Shown piece after piece: positions 25,330 through 33,830 of a stretch of 64,000 bases of DNA (its first letter is position 1; each line of letters starts with the position of its first letter). Below the pieces are notes generated by a model that did no database searches, was not told the origin of the DNA, and saw nothing but the letters and a program-made list of their open reading frames with translations. This DNA is from Collinsella aerofaciens (GTDB taxonomy: Bacteria; Actinomycetota; Coriobacteriia; Coriobacteriales; Coriobacteriaceae): positions 2,372-66,371 of the forward strand of contig NZ_JADNGN010000005.1 in assembly GCF_015553355.1 (NCBI RefSeq), in the 5' to 3' direction. A program made the translations under genes and the position numbers.

Positions 25330-26613
25330 ATGGCTGAAGAATTCGATTTCCATCCGATGTGGGAGAGCCTCGGCATGAATCTTGCCGACCACGACATGCT
25401 GCTGGGCGCCGTGGGCCAGATGTACGGCGATATGTTCCTGACGCAGAACAATCGCCCCAAGTCCACGTCCTACCTGGATTTTGTCGCCACCAACATCCAC
25501 AGCGGCCGAATTAAGGAGATGCTCGACAAGAAGGAGGCCGGCGAGGCCACCAAGATTGTTGGCAGCTTCTGCGTCTACGTGCCCGAGGAGATTGTGCTCG
25601 CCTGCGACGGTATCCCCGTGGGTCTGTGCTCGGGTGCCGATTGGGCAACCGATAAGGTCGAGGAGCACCTGCCGCGCAACACCTGCCCGCTCATCAAGAG
25701 CTTTGCCGGCTTTAAGCTGGGCGAGGTCTGCCCCTACATTGAGTCGAGCGACTTGGTGGTGGGCGAGAACACCTGCGACGGCAAGAAGAAAGCCTACGAG
25801 TTCTTTGCCACGCAAAAGAACATGTACGTCATGGATATTCCCAACGTACACGACGAGTCGACGCTCGTGACCTGGAAGGCCGAGGTCAAGAAGCTCGCCG
25901 CCAAGATCGAGGAAGAGTGTGGCGTCAAGATTACGCCCGAGCGTCTGAAGGCTGCCATCCACGCCGTCAATGAGAAGCGCCGCGCCCTGCAGCGCCTCGC
26001 TGCGACCCGCGCTGCCGACCCTGCGCCCATCAGCGGTCTCGACAGCCTGCTGACCGTTCAGGCCGCCTTTATGGACGACACACCGCGTCTGACCGGAGCC
26101 ATCAACGATATGGCGGCTGAGTGCGAGCAGCGTGTCGAGGCCGGCGAGGGCGTGGCACCCAAGGGGACCAAGCGCATCCTGTACACCGGTACGCCCATGG
26201 CCGTGCCCAACTGGAAGCTGTTCAACCTTATCGAGAAGGCCGGCGGCGTTGTGGTAGGCGAGGAGTCCTGCACGGGCTCGCGCTACTACAAGGACCTGGT
26301 CGACGAGTCCGGCGAGACGGTCGACGAGATGCTCGACGCCATCGCCGAGCGCTACTTTAAGATCAACTGCGCTGTCTTTACGCCCAACGACCAGCGTATG
26401 AAGGACATTGTCCAGATGGCCAAGGACCTGCATGCCGACGGTATCGTCGACGTGGCCTTGCAGTTCTGCACGCTCTACGAGATGGAGTCGTTTGCCGTGG
26501 AGAAGGCCGCCGAGGAGGCCGGCATTCCGTTTATGCACATCACGACCGACTACGCCGGCGAGGATGCAGGCCAACTGCAAACCAGGATCGAGGCTTTCTT
26601 GGAAACCATTTAG
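25330..26613 (+). CDS. 2-hydroxyacyl-CoA dehydratase family, double-cubane-cluster type protein
   Basis: 427 residues. Conserved cysteine motifs in order: NTCPLIKSFAGF, EVCPYIESSD, GENTCDGKKKAYEFF, EESCTGSRYYKD, and ALQFCTLYEMES. This matches the YjiM/double-cubane-cluster proteins (DCCP), single-subunit relatives of HadBC-type dehydratases that hold an Fe8S9-type cluster and reduce small molecules after ATP-driven electron injection. The activase is encoded at 28087. A second family member follows at 26768. GAGGGG precedes the ATG. Substrate unknown; link to selenium is by position only. Confidence 0.88.
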   Translation: MAEEFDFHPMWESLGMNLADHDMLLGAVGQMYGDMFLTQNNRPKSTSYLDFVATNIHSGRIKEMLDKKEAGEATKIVGSFCVYVPEEIVLACDGIPVGLCSGADWATDKVEEHLPRNTCPLIKSFAGFKLGEVCPYIESSDLVVGENTCDGKKKAYEFFATQKNMYVMDIPNVHDESTLVTWKAEVKKLAAKIEEECGVKITPERLKAAIHAVNEKRRALQRLAATRAADPAPISGLDSLLTVQAAFMDDTPRLTGAINDMAAECEQRVEAGEGVAPKGTKRILYTGTPMAVPNWKLFNLIEKAGGVVVGEESCTGSRYYKDLVDESGETVDEMLDAIAERYFKINCAVFTPNDQRMKDIVQMAKDLHADGIVDVALQFCTLYEMESFAVEKAAEEAGIPFMHITTDYAGEDAGQLQTRIEAFLETI

Positions 26614-26630
26614 GGCTATCCGTCTCGGCG

Positions 26631-26728
26631 GCTTCCCCAGGCACCCGATCTTGCCGTTCTAACTGTCGCTTGCGTACCAAAGTACGCGGCGCTCCTCTTT
26701 CACGGCAACCTCGAGCACCTGGGAAAGC
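26631..26728. repeat. Structured intergenic repeat, copy 1
   Basis: Begins 17 bases after the previous stop. Outer arms GCTTCCCCAGG (26631-26641) and CCTGGGAAAGC (26718-26728) pair with one mismatch; an inner hairpin GCGTAC-CAAA-GTACGC spans 26672-26687. A close relative sits at 27931-28028 after the next gene of the operon. Confidence 0.75.
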
Positions 26729-26767
26729 CGTTTCCTTGGTTGGTTAAAAGGTTTGTTAAGGAGCTAT

Positions 26768-27931
26768 ATGTCGGAATATATTGAGCAGCCGTTGCCGTCC
26801 ACGTTTGAGGAGTTCAACGAGCAGCACAAGGCGGCGTTTATTCGCGTCAAGGATTATAAGCAGGCGGGTAATCGCCTGGTCGGCTTTTTGTGCAGCTACA
26901 CGCCGCTCGAGATTATCGATGCCGCGGGCGCTGCAAGTGTGGCCTTGTGCGGCACATCCGACGAGGTGATTCCCGAGGCCGAGAAGGTGCTGCCGGCAAA
27001 CCTCTGCCCGCTCATCAAGTCGACCTACGGTTTTGCCTACTCGCAAAAGTGCCCGTTTACGTACTTTAGCGACATGATCATCGGCGAGACCACCTGCGAC
27101 GGCAAGAAGAAGATGTACGAGCTACTCAACGAGCTCAAGCGCACGCACATTCTGCATCTTCCGCAGGGTCGCGATCGCGCCTACGAGCGCGAAGGCTGGT
27201 ACGAGGAGTGCCGCCTGCTCAAGGAGGAGCTCGAGGGCTTCTACGGCATCACGATTACCGACGATGACCTGCGTGCTGCCGTCCGTCGTCGCAACCGCTT
27301 GCGTGCGGCTCAGCTCAAGATGTTTGCGCTGCAGGCCAACCAGCCGGCGGCCATGAGCGGCGTCGACTTGATGAGCACTATGTTTGCCGGTACGTTCAGC
27401 TTTGATATCGAGGCCTATACGCAGCAGCTGGAGCAAAAGGTCGCCAAGCTGCGCGAGGCCTACGACGCGGGCGAGCGCCCGGTTGCGGCGGACGCCAAGC
27501 GCATTCTGATCACCGGTTGCCCGGTGGGCGGTGTGATCAACAAGATCGGCCGCACCATCGAGTCCAACGGCGGCGTGGTCGTGTGCATGGACGACTGCTC
27601 GGGCGAGCGCACGGCGGCCATGATGATCGACCCGGAGGCTCCCGACATCTTGCGCGCCATCGCCGACCGCTACCTGGACATTAACTGCTCGGTCATGACG
27701 CCCAACGACGGTCGTATGGAAAACACGCTGGCCATGTGCGAGAAGTACCATGTCGATGGCGTGGTAGAGAGCGTGCTGCAGGCCTGCCACACCTTTAACG
27801 TTGAGAGCGCACGCATGCAGGAGGCCGTCGAGGGTGCGGATATTCCGTACATGAAGATCGAGACCGACTACAGCAACGGCGACATGGGCCAGATCGAGAC
27901 GCGCATCGCCGCCTTTATCGAGACGCTCTAG
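26768..27931 (+). CDS. 2-hydroxyacyl-CoA dehydratase family protein, second double-cubane-type
   Basis: 387 residues from ATG 26768 (AAGGAG just ahead). The same cysteine pattern as its neighbour: [52 protein letters not shown] and [14 protein letters not shown]. It is a diverged paralogue of 25330-26613, shorter at the N-terminus. Two adjacent family members could form a heterodimer, as in classic HadB/HadC, or act separately. The same activase would serve both. No substrate evidence. Confidence 0.87.
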   Translation: MSEYIEQPLPSTFEEFNEQHKAAFIRVKDYKQAGNRLVGFLCSYTPLEIIDAAGAASVALCGTSDEVIPEAEKVLPANLCPLIKSTYGFAYSQKCPFTYFSDMIIGETTCDGKKKMYELLNELKRTHILHLPQGRDRAYEREGWYEECRLLKEELEGFYGITITDDDLRAAVRRRNRLRAAQLKMFALQANQPAAMSGVDLMSTMFAGTFSFDIEAYTQQLEQKVAKLREAYDAGERPVAADAKRILITGCPVGGVINKIGRTIESNGGVVVCMDDCSGERTAAMMIDPEAPDILRAIADRYLDINCSVMTPNDGRMENTLAMCEKYHVDGVVESVLQACHTFNVESARMQEAVEGADIPYMKIETDYSNGDMGQIETRIAAFIETL

Positions 27932-28028
27932 CTTCCCCAGGCATGGGATCTTGCTCCTCAAACCGTCGCTTGCGTACCCAAAGTACGCTGCGCTCCTCTT
28001 TTGGGGCAATCTCCGGCACCTGAGAAAC
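27931..28028. repeat. Structured intergenic repeat, copy 2
   Basis: Matches the repeat at 26631-26728: same start GCTTCCCCAGG, the same inner hairpin GCGTAC/GTACGC at 27972-27988, and a weaker outer arm CACCTGAGAAAC near 28017-28028. It begins at the last base of the preceding stop codon. Confidence 0.72.
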
Positions 28029-28086
28029 CTAGAGCTAAGGCGCCTGAACACGCCGTTACCTTTGATGTTTAGATTGGGAGAGAGCC

Positions 28087-28851
28087 ATGATAGGGATCGG
28101 GATCGATATCGGGTCTACGGCGGCTAAGGCTGCTGTGGTCGATGGGGAGGGTTCGGTGGCGTGGACGTGCGTGCAGCCAACCGGGTTCTCCTCGGTCGAT
28201 GCTTCCGAGCGGCTGCGCGAGGCACTGGCAGCGGCCGGCTATGACGTGACGGGCGACGATGTGCGCGTGATCGCGACCGGCTACGGTCGTGTCGCCGTGC
28301 CCTATGCACACAAGGTCGTGACCGAGATCTCCTGCCACGGCACCGGTGCCGTGTGCCTGTTTGGCGACCACGGCACCGTGATCGACGTGGGCGGCCAGGA
28401 CACCAAGGTCATTCAGCTTAAAAGTGGCCGCGTGTCCAAGTTTGCCATGAACGACAAGTGCGCTGCCGGCACGGGGCGCTTTTTGGAGATCATGGCCGAT
28501 CGCCTGGGCATTTCCCAGCAGCAGATGGCCGATCTGGCGCGTTCCGGCGAGCCCACCAAGATCAGCAGCATGTGCACGGTGTTTGCCGAAAGCGAGGTCA
28601 TCAGCCTGATCGGTCGCGGTGAGCCGCGCGAGAACATTGCGCGTGGCGTGATCGACAGCGTGGTCTCGCGCGTGGCGACCATGGCCGGGCAGGCCGCGGG
28701 CGCCCCGTACTACCTGACCGGTGGCCTGTGCGAGAACGCCTTCGTGGTGGAGCGGTTGGGCGAGCTGCTGGGGTCGCCGGTGACCACCTCGCCCCAGGCT
28801 CGCTTTGCCGGTGCCATCGGCGCGGCGATTCGCGCACAGGCGCTCAATTAA
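28087..28851 (+). CDS. Acyl-CoA dehydratase activase (ATPase) family protein
   Basis: 254 residues of the ASKHA ATPase fold. Phosphate 1: GIGIDIGSTAAKAAVVDGEG. Mid-protein: VIDVGGQDTKVIQL, then NDKCAAGTGRFLEIMADRLG and ISSMCTVFAESEVISLIGRG; the two cysteines in these motifs bind the bridging 4Fe-4S cluster of the dimer. Such activases (HadI/YjiL-like) hydrolyse ATP to fire electrons into the dehydratase or double-cubane partner. Two likely partners are encoded immediately upstream, and selD follows 70 bases downstream. Confidence 0.92.
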   Translation: MIGIGIDIGSTAAKAAVVDGEGSVAWTCVQPTGFSSVDASERLREALAAAGYDVTGDDVRVIATGYGRVAVPYAHKVVTEISCHGTGAVCLFGDHGTVIDVGGQDTKVIQLKSGRVSKFAMNDKCAAGTGRFLEIMADRLGISQQQMADLARSGEPTKISSMCTVFAESEVISLIGRGEPRENIARGVIDSVVSRVATMAGQAAGAPYYLTGGLCENAFVVERLGELLGSPVTTSPQARFAGAIGAAIRAQALN

Positions 28852-28921
28852 TGCATCCGCCGCAGGCTCGCATTCATGCGTATACTGGGAGAAAATGATT
28901 GACCGATGAGAGGAGGTATCG

Positions 28922-29971
28922 ATGGCTGACGATCAGATTAAGCTCACGTCTATGACGGCCGCGAGCGGTTGAGCCGCTAAGTTGGCTCCCGGAGCCCTCG
29001 CCCAGGTCCTGGGCGACTTGCCCAATGTGCATAACGACAACCTGCTCGTGGGGTTCGATACCTCCGACGATGCGAGCGTCTTTCGCGTAGGGGAGAACCT
29101 GGGGCTCGTGCAGTCCATCGACTTCTTTCCGCCGATGGTCGACGACCCGTTTCTGTTTGGCCAGATTGCCGCAGCCAACTCGCTGTCGGACATCTACGCC
29201 ATGGGCGGGCGGCCGAGCCATGCTATGAACCTGCTCTGCATACCCAGTTGTCTGGGCGTTGAAGTTGCCGGTCAGATTCTGGCGGGCGGCGCCGACAAGT
29301 GCGTCGAGGCGGGTTGCTCCATCGCGGGCGGCCACACCATCAACGACGACGAGCCCAAGTACGGGCTGTCCGTGAGCGGTTTTGTCGCGCTCGACCGCAT
29401 GCTCGCCAACAGCGGCGCACGCGCAGGCGATGTTCTGCTGCTGACCAAGGCGATCGGCTCGGGCATCATCACCACGGCCATTAAGGGCGAGCTCATCGAG
29501 CAGGACGAGGCCGCAGCCATGTTTGACTCGATGCGCACCCTCAACGAGGCGCCGATTCGTCTGGCCGAGGGGCTTGAGCTTCACGGCTGCACCGACATTA
29601 CGGGCTTTGGCCTGATCGGGCACGCGTGCGAGATGGCCGAGGGCTCGGGCGTGCAGGTTGAGCTTGCGTCGGGGGCGGTGCCGCTCTTTGACCAGGTGCT
29701 CGACATGGCGCGTCTGGGCATTATCCCCGCGGGCTCCTACCGCAACCAGGACTTCTTTGGCCCGCGCGTGACGGCTGACGATGACCTGGAGCCGGGCATG
29801 CTCTACGCGCTGTACGATCCGCAGACGTCTGGCGGCCTGCTTATCGCGGCACCTGCTGCCGATGTGGATGAGCTTGCGCGCCGCCTGGATGCCGAGGGGC
29901 GCGTTGCCGCCACAATCGGCCGCGTGTGCGAGCCGGTGCCGGGCGGTCCTGCCGTTCGCGTTGTTCGCTAG
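28922..29971 (+). CDS. selD: Selenide, water dikinase, itself a selenoprotein
   Basis: 349 residues with an in-frame TGA at 28970-28972 (codon 17) read as selenocysteine. The N-terminus MADDQIKLTSMTAASG-U-AAKLAPGALAQVL matches the SelD catalytic motif (G-C/U-x-A-K), with Sec in the Cys position. The rest is the PurM-like fold (FDTSDDASVFRVGE, VDDPFLFGQIAAANSLSDIY, AMGGRPSHAMNLL). The start is ATG 28922 with GAGGAGG ahead. A good bacterial SECIS-like hairpin lies 27 bases after the TGA. SelD makes selenophosphate from selenide and ATP. Confidence 0.93.
28973..29015 (+). promoter_or_regulatory. Candidate SECIS element of selD
   Basis: Downstream of the selD TGA, CGCCCA (28999-29004) pairs with TGGGCG (29010-29015) and leaves the apical loop GGTCC. 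A short stem with a GGU in the loop, within about 30-45 bases of the UGA, is what SelB recognises in bacteria. Confidence 0.75.
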
Positions 29972-29994
29972 CCCGCACGTTTATGTAACTGTTT

Positions 29995-30012
29995 ACCGTT
30001 CTCTAGAACGGT
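29995..30012. promoter_or_regulatory. Inverted repeat ahead of yedF
   Basis: ACCGTTCT (29995-30002) and AGAACGGT (30005-30012) flank CT. It sits between selD and yedF, 20 bases before the yedF start. It could be an operator or a small hairpin in a processed mRNA. Confidence 0.4.
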
Positions 30013-30032
30013 TCTTTCGAAAGGATTTTGCT

Positions 30033-30659
30033 ATGTCTACCAAAATTGAAGTCAATGCCATGGGCGATGCCTGCCCGCTGCCCGTCGTCAAGACGCTCAA
30101 AGCCCTGAAGCAGCTTGAAGGCGAGGGTGCCGTCGTGACCTCGGTCGACAACGAGACCGCCGTCAAGAACATCTCCAAGATGGCGCAGGAGAAGGGCTGT
30201 ACGGCCTCGGTCGAGAAGGTTTCTGACGCCGAGTGGCACGTGACCGTGGCGGCCTCTGGCGCCGTTGCCGTGGCCGATCCCGAGCAGGACGGTGCCGCTT
30301 TCTGCGACGCCAGCGCCGGCAAGGGTAAACTCGTCATTTCCGTCTACACCGACTGCATGGGCCGCGGCGACGACGAGCTGGGCCACAAGCTCATGAAGGC
30401 CTTTATCTTTGCCGTGACGCAGCAGGAGGAGCTGCCCGCGACCATGCTGTTCTACAACGGCGGCGCCAAGCTCACCGTCGAGGGTTCGCCGGTGCTCGAT
30501 GACCTGAAGGGGCTGGCGGAGCAGGGTGTCGAGATTCTCACCTGCGGTACCTGCCTGGACCACTATGGCATTAAAGACCAGCTTGCGGTGGGCGAGGTCA
30601 CCAACATGTACGTGATCGTGGAGAAGATGGAGCAGGCCGTGCGCGTCGTGCGCCCGTAG
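30033..30659 (+). CDS. yedF: Selenium metabolism protein YedF
   Basis: 208 residues. Residues 1-75 are a TusA-like/SirA domain with the family CPxP motif in NAMGDACPLPVVKTLKALKQ. The C-terminal domain has LVISVYTDCMGRGDDELGHK and VEILTCGTCLDHYGIKDQL, typical of YedF proteins seen with selenium genes. It is thought to take part in sulfur or selenium transfer; the biochemistry is incompletely known. Sits between selD and DUF3343 in one direction, with AAAGGA ahead of the ATG. Confidence 0.9.
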   Translation: MSTKIEVNAMGDACPLPVVKTLKALKQLEGEGAVVTSVDNETAVKNISKMAQEKGCTASVEKVSDAEWHVTVAASGAVAVADPEQDGAAFCDASAGKGKLVISVYTDCMGRGDDELGHKLMKAFIFAVTQQEELPATMLFYNGGAKLTVEGSPVLDDLKGLAEQGVEILTCGTCLDHYGIKDQLAVGEVTNMYVIVEKMEQAVRVVRP

Positions 30660-30678
30660 CGTATTGGTTGGAGTTGCC

Positions 30679-30930
30679 ATGAGGGAGAAGCGCCCGGCGC
30701 TTGTCATCACGTTTCCCACCACGGCGGCCGCCATGGGCTGCGAATCCCTGTGCATTGAGCGCGGCCTTCCCGGGCGAACGATTCCCGTGCCAGGGGAGGT
30801 CGCTGCCGGCTGTGGTCTGGCGTGGAAAGCGTTGCCTGCCGATGAGGAGCTGCTGCGCGGCGAACTCGCCGCGGCGGGCGTTCCCACCGAGGGCTATACC
30901 GTGATTGATATGTGGGAGGTCGTGCGATGA
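30679..30930 (+). CDS. DUF3343 small protein (putative Se/S carrier-like)
   Basis: 83 residues. It has the compact family pattern: FPTTAAAMGCESLCIERGLP, then GRTIPVPGEVAAGCGLAWKA with the GCG motif. Members recur next to selD, yedF and selenium-dependent molybdenum hydroxylase genes and are suspected selenium carriers, but that is not proven. Start ATG 30679 with GGAG seven bases upstream; its TGA overlaps the next gene's ATG. A paralogue with a Cys-rich extension is at 57758. Confidence 0.85.
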   Translation: MREKRPALVITFPTTAAAMGCESLCIERGLPGRTIPVPGEVAAGCGLAWKALPADEELLRGELAAAGVPTEGYTVIDMWEVVR

Positions 30931-32066
30931 TCTACCTGGATAACGCGGCGACGACCATGCACAAGCCGCAGACGGTGATCGATGCCGTGACGCAGGCGAT
31001 GTGCTCGCTCGGCAATGCCGGGCGTGGCGCCACGTCGGGTGCCCTCGATGCCGCTCGTACGATTCATGCTTGCCGTGCCAAGCTTGCGCGCTTGCTGGGC
31101 TGCCCGAGGGCGGACCATGTTTGTTTTACGCCCAACTCCACGGCGGCGCTCAACACGGCGATTAACGGCGTGGTGCGTCCCGGCGACCGCGTGGTCACAA
31201 CGGTGCTTGAGCACAACTCCGTGCTGCGCCCGCTCAACCGCCTGACGGCAGAGCGGGGCGTGACCGTTGAGCATGCGGGCTGCGACGCGAACGGCCTGCT
31301 CGACTACGACGAGCTCGAGCGGCTGGTGACGCCTGGCACGCGTGCCGTGGTGGTGACGCACGCCTCCAATGTGACCGGCAACTCCGTTGATGTTGCACGT
31401 GTGGCGGCTGTGGCTCATGCGGCCGGCGCGCTCGTGATTGTCGATGCCTCGCAGTCTGCCGGCACGGCGCATATCGATATGCAGGACATGGGGCTCGACG
31501 TCGTGTGCTTTACCGGCCACAAGGGGCTCATGGGACCCCAAGGCACCGGCGGCCTTGCCGTTGCGGAGGGCATTGACGTTGCGCCGTGGGCCATGGGTGG
31601 CACGGGTGTGCACAGTTTCGATGCGTTGCAGCCGCTTGAGTGGCCCACGCGCCTTGAGGCGGGCACGCTCAACGGTCACGGCATCGCGGGCCTTTCTGCC
31701 GGTCTCGACTTTATCGAGGCCCAGGGTGGGGCCGAGGCGATTGCGGCGCGTGAGCGCGCGCTTGCCGAGCGTTTCCTCGCCGGCGTGCGCGAGATTCCGG
31801 GGATTAAGCTCTATGGTGCCTTTGACCAGCCGATGCGCTCTGCGATTGCGTCGCTCAACGTGGGCGATATCGACTCTGCCGAGATCTCGGACGCGCTCAT
31901 GCAAGGGTGGGGGATTGCGACGCGCCCCGGCGCCCATTGCGCTCCGCTCATGCACCGCGCGCTGGGGACCGAGCGCCAGGGTATCGTTCGCTTCTCGTTT
32001 GGGTATTTCAACACTACCGAAGAAGTTGACACGGCTATCGATGCTCTATGCGATTTAGCCTGCTAA
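30927..32066 (+). CDS. Cysteine desulfurase / selenocysteine lyase-like PLP enzyme
   Basis: 379 residues, class V aminotransferase fold. Start MIYLDNAATTMHKPQTVIDA is a hallmark of the family; FTPNSTAALNTAINGV, then SNVTGNSVDVARVAAVAHAA, IVDASQSAGTAHIDM and the PLP lysine in CFTGHKGLMGPQGTGG. The catalytic Cys loop near TRPGAHCAPLMHRALGTERQ is present. It overlaps the DUF3343 gene by four bases (ATGA). In this setting it may supply selenide or persulfide from selenocysteine or cysteine; the substrate is unproven. Confidence 0.9.
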   Translation: MIYLDNAATTMHKPQTVIDAVTQAMCSLGNAGRGATSGALDAARTIHACRAKLARLLGCPRADHVCFTPNSTAALNTAINGVVRPGDRVVTTVLEHNSVLRPLNRLTAERGVTVEHAGCDANGLLDYDELERLVTPGTRAVVVTHASNVTGNSVDVARVAAVAHAAGALVIVDASQSAGTAHIDMQDMGLDVVCFTGHKGLMGPQGTGGLAVAEGIDVAPWAMGGTGVHSFDALQPLEWPTRLEAGTLNGHGIAGLSAGLDFIEAQGGAEAIAARERALAERFLAGVREIPGIKLYGAFDQPMRSAIASLNVGDIDSAEISDALMQGWGIATRPGAHCAPLMHRALGTERQGIVRFSFGYFNTTEEVDTAIDALCDLAC

Positions 32067-32089
32067 AGCTGCTAGACCGTTTATACTTG

Positions 32090-32120
32090 CGGGACGGGTG
32101 TTTTTGCCCGTCCCGTTTTT
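32090..32120 (+). terminator. Intrinsic terminator after the selenium cluster
   Basis: CGGGACGGG (32090-32098) pairs with CCCGTCCCG (32107-32115), followed by TTTTT at 32116-32120. Confidence 0.88.
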
Positions 32121-32143
32121 GTTTCGACCCGAAAGGTGTGCAT

Positions 32144-33502
32144 ATGGCCTCATCCGCCCCGCGTGGTCTACGCTCCGATCATGTCGTTACCGTTGGCATC
32201 GCCCTGTTCTCGATGCTCTTCGGCGCCGGCAACCTCATTATTCCGCCGCTGCTGGCGCTCCAGGCAGGTTCTGCCACGCCGGTCGCCATGCTCGGCTTTC
32301 TGATTGCCGCCATCGGTCTGCCCGTCATGGGATTTATTGCCGTCGCGCTCGCCGGCACGGCCCGCGAGCTGGCCGGGCGCGTGCATCCTAAGTTTGGTGA
32401 ATTCTTCGTTGCGGCGGTCTACCTGGCCATCGGTCCGTGCCTGGCCATTCCGCGCACAAGCTCTACGGCGTTCGAGATGCTAGTGCCGCTGCTGCCCGAG
32501 GGCGTCTCGCTCGGCACGGCTCGCCTGGTGTTTGCCGTCGGCTTCTTTGTCGTCGCGTTTGTGCTTACGCTGCGCCCGGGGGTCATCACACGCGTACTCG
32601 GTCGCATTACGGGCCCCGCGCTCATCGCGCTCATCGTGCTGGTCGTGGGTGCTGCCGTGATCTCGCCGCTGGGACCGGCTGCTGCCCCGCAAGCTCCCTA
32701 TGATGCCGGCGCTGCGGTTCAAGGCTTCTTGACCGGCTACCAGACCATGGACCTGCTTGCGTCGCTCGCCTTCGGCATCATCATCGCCGAGACCATCCAC
32801 GAGTTGGGTGTTACCGATGACAAACGCGTGGCCTTCGAGATTTCGCGTTCCGGTGTGATCGCCGGCGTGCTCATGGCCATCATCTATTGCGGCCTGGCGC
32901 TTGCCGGCATGCAGCTCGGCACGGTTATGCCCGATGCCACCAATGGCGCCGCCATCCTTGCCCGCTCTGCCTCCATGCACTTTGGCCTTGCCGGCACGGT
33001 TGTGGTATTTGCGATTTTCTTTCTCGCCTGCATGAACGTGTGCATCGGCCTCATCAGCTGCTGCTCGCGTTACTTCTGCGAGACGTATGTGGTCGAAGGG
33101 GGAGCGGAGGCCTCCGAGGAGGCCATACGCCGTCCCTTTGCGATTCTCGCCTTTGTGTTCGCAGCGTTTTCGTGCGTGCTCTCCAATGTGGGCCTCGACG
33201 TGATTCTTATGTTCTCGGTGCCCATGCTCAACGCCTTGTATCCCGTTGCCATCGTGCTGGTACTGATGGGCCTGGTGCACGGCTTTTGCGACGCTCATCC
33301 GCAGGTGTGGGTATGGGTCGGCGGCGCGGTTGCCGTGCAGAGCGTGATCACCTCGGTCCGCGATGCGTTCTTTGGGGGCACGTGGCTGCCCTTTGATGCG
33401 CTTCCCCTGGCAGATATCGGCGCCGCGTGGGCGCCGGTCGCCGTGGTGGCGTTTGTGATCGGTCTGCTCCACAGCCGGTTTGTCGCACATTCGAGGAGCT
33501 AG
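32144..33502 (+). CDS. brnQ: Branched-chain amino acid transporter, BrnQ/LivII carrier
   Basis: 452 residues, about twelve membrane helices. The N-terminal VTVGIALFSMLFGAGNLIIP is the BrnQ family signature, then IPRTSSTAFEMLVPLLPEGV. BrnQ proteins import Leu/Ile/Val with Na+ or H+. ATG 32144 follows AAAGG by eight bases. A longer frame from 32048 runs through the terminator and is rejected. The gene has no functional tie to its selenium neighbours apart from being next to them. Confidence 0.93.
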   Translation: MASSAPRGLRSDHVVTVGIALFSMLFGAGNLIIPPLLALQAGSATPVAMLGFLIAAIGLPVMGFIAVALAGTARELAGRVHPKFGEFFVAAVYLAIGPCLAIPRTSSTAFEMLVPLLPEGVSLGTARLVFAVGFFVVAFVLTLRPGVITRVLGRITGPALIALIVLVVGAAVISPLGPAAAPQAPYDAGAAVQGFLTGYQTMDLLASLAFGIIIAETIHELGVTDDKRVAFEISRSGVIAGVLMAIIYCGLALAGMQLGTVMPDATNGAAILARSASMHFGLAGTVVVFAIFFLACMNVCIGLISCCSRYFCETYVVEGGAEASEEAIRRPFAILAFVFAAFSCVLSNVGLDVILMFSVPMLNALYPVAIVLVLMGLVHGFCDAHPQVWVWVGGAVAVQSVITSVRDAFFGGTWLPFDALPLADIGAAWAPVAVVAFVIGLLHSRFVAHSRS

Positions 33503-33513
33503 GGTTTCTGCGC

Positions 33514-33542
33514 TTGCACAGGCGGGGAGTCTCCCCTATAAT
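33514..33542 (+). promoter_or_regulatory. Promoter of the tRNA-Pro/tRNA-Gly pair
   Basis: TTGCAC at 33514-33519 and TATAAT at 33537-33542 are separated by exactly 17 bases. It lies about 52 bases before tRNA-Pro, just after brnQ ends. Confidence 0.85.
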
Positions 33543-33593
33543 TTCCTTCGCTTTGGGACACGCAAGGTTTAGACCTTAGCTGCTCAACACCTT

Positions 33594-33670
33594 CGGGACG
33601 TGGCGCAGTTTGGTAGCGCGCCTGCTTTGGGAGCAGGATGTCGCAGGTTCAAATCCTGTCGTCCCGACCA
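33594..33670 (+). tRNA. tRNA-Pro (anticodon TGG)
   Basis: Acceptor CGGGACG pairs with CGTCCCG, the anticodon arm is CCTGC-TTTGGGA-GCAGG with TGG in the loop, and the T-arm has GGTTCAAATCC. CCA is encoded at 33668-33670. 77 bases. Confidence 0.97.
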
Positions 33671-33676
33671 TATCTT

Positions 33677-33750
33677 GCGGGCGTAGTTCAATGGTAGAAC
33701 CCCAGCCTTCCAAGCTGATGACGCGGGTTCGATTCCCGTCGCCCGCTCCA
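33677..33750 (+). tRNA. tRNA-Gly (anticodon TCC)
   Basis: Acceptor GCGGGCG pairs with CGCCCGC; the anticodon loop CTTCCAA holds TCC; the T-loop is GGTTCGATTCC. CCA is encoded. 74 bases, six bases after tRNA-Pro. Its 3' end is repeated downstream. Confidence 0.97.
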
Positions 33751-33830
33751 TAGGATAGTTTTAACGGCTTTGGCTCCATTTGGTGCCAGAGCCGTTTTCA
33801 TAAGCGTGCCGGGCGACGGGAATCGAACCC
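33733..33830 (+). repeat. tRNA-Gly 3'-end unit A
   Basis: Unit A is the tRNA-Gly 3' end (from 33733), a terminator hairpin, and an inverted copy of the tRNA T-arm: 33810-33830 is the exact reverse complement of 33725-33745. A second unit follows at 33934. Confidence 0.8.
33763..33798 (+). terminator. Terminator of the tRNA operon
   Basis: AACGGCTTTGGC pairs with GCCAGAGCCGTT across TCCATTTGGT, and TTTT follows. Confidence 0.85.

Noticed and set aside
26631-28028. CRISPR array
   Set aside because: Only two copies 1.3 kb apart with a gene between them, and no short regularly spaced repeats elsewhere.
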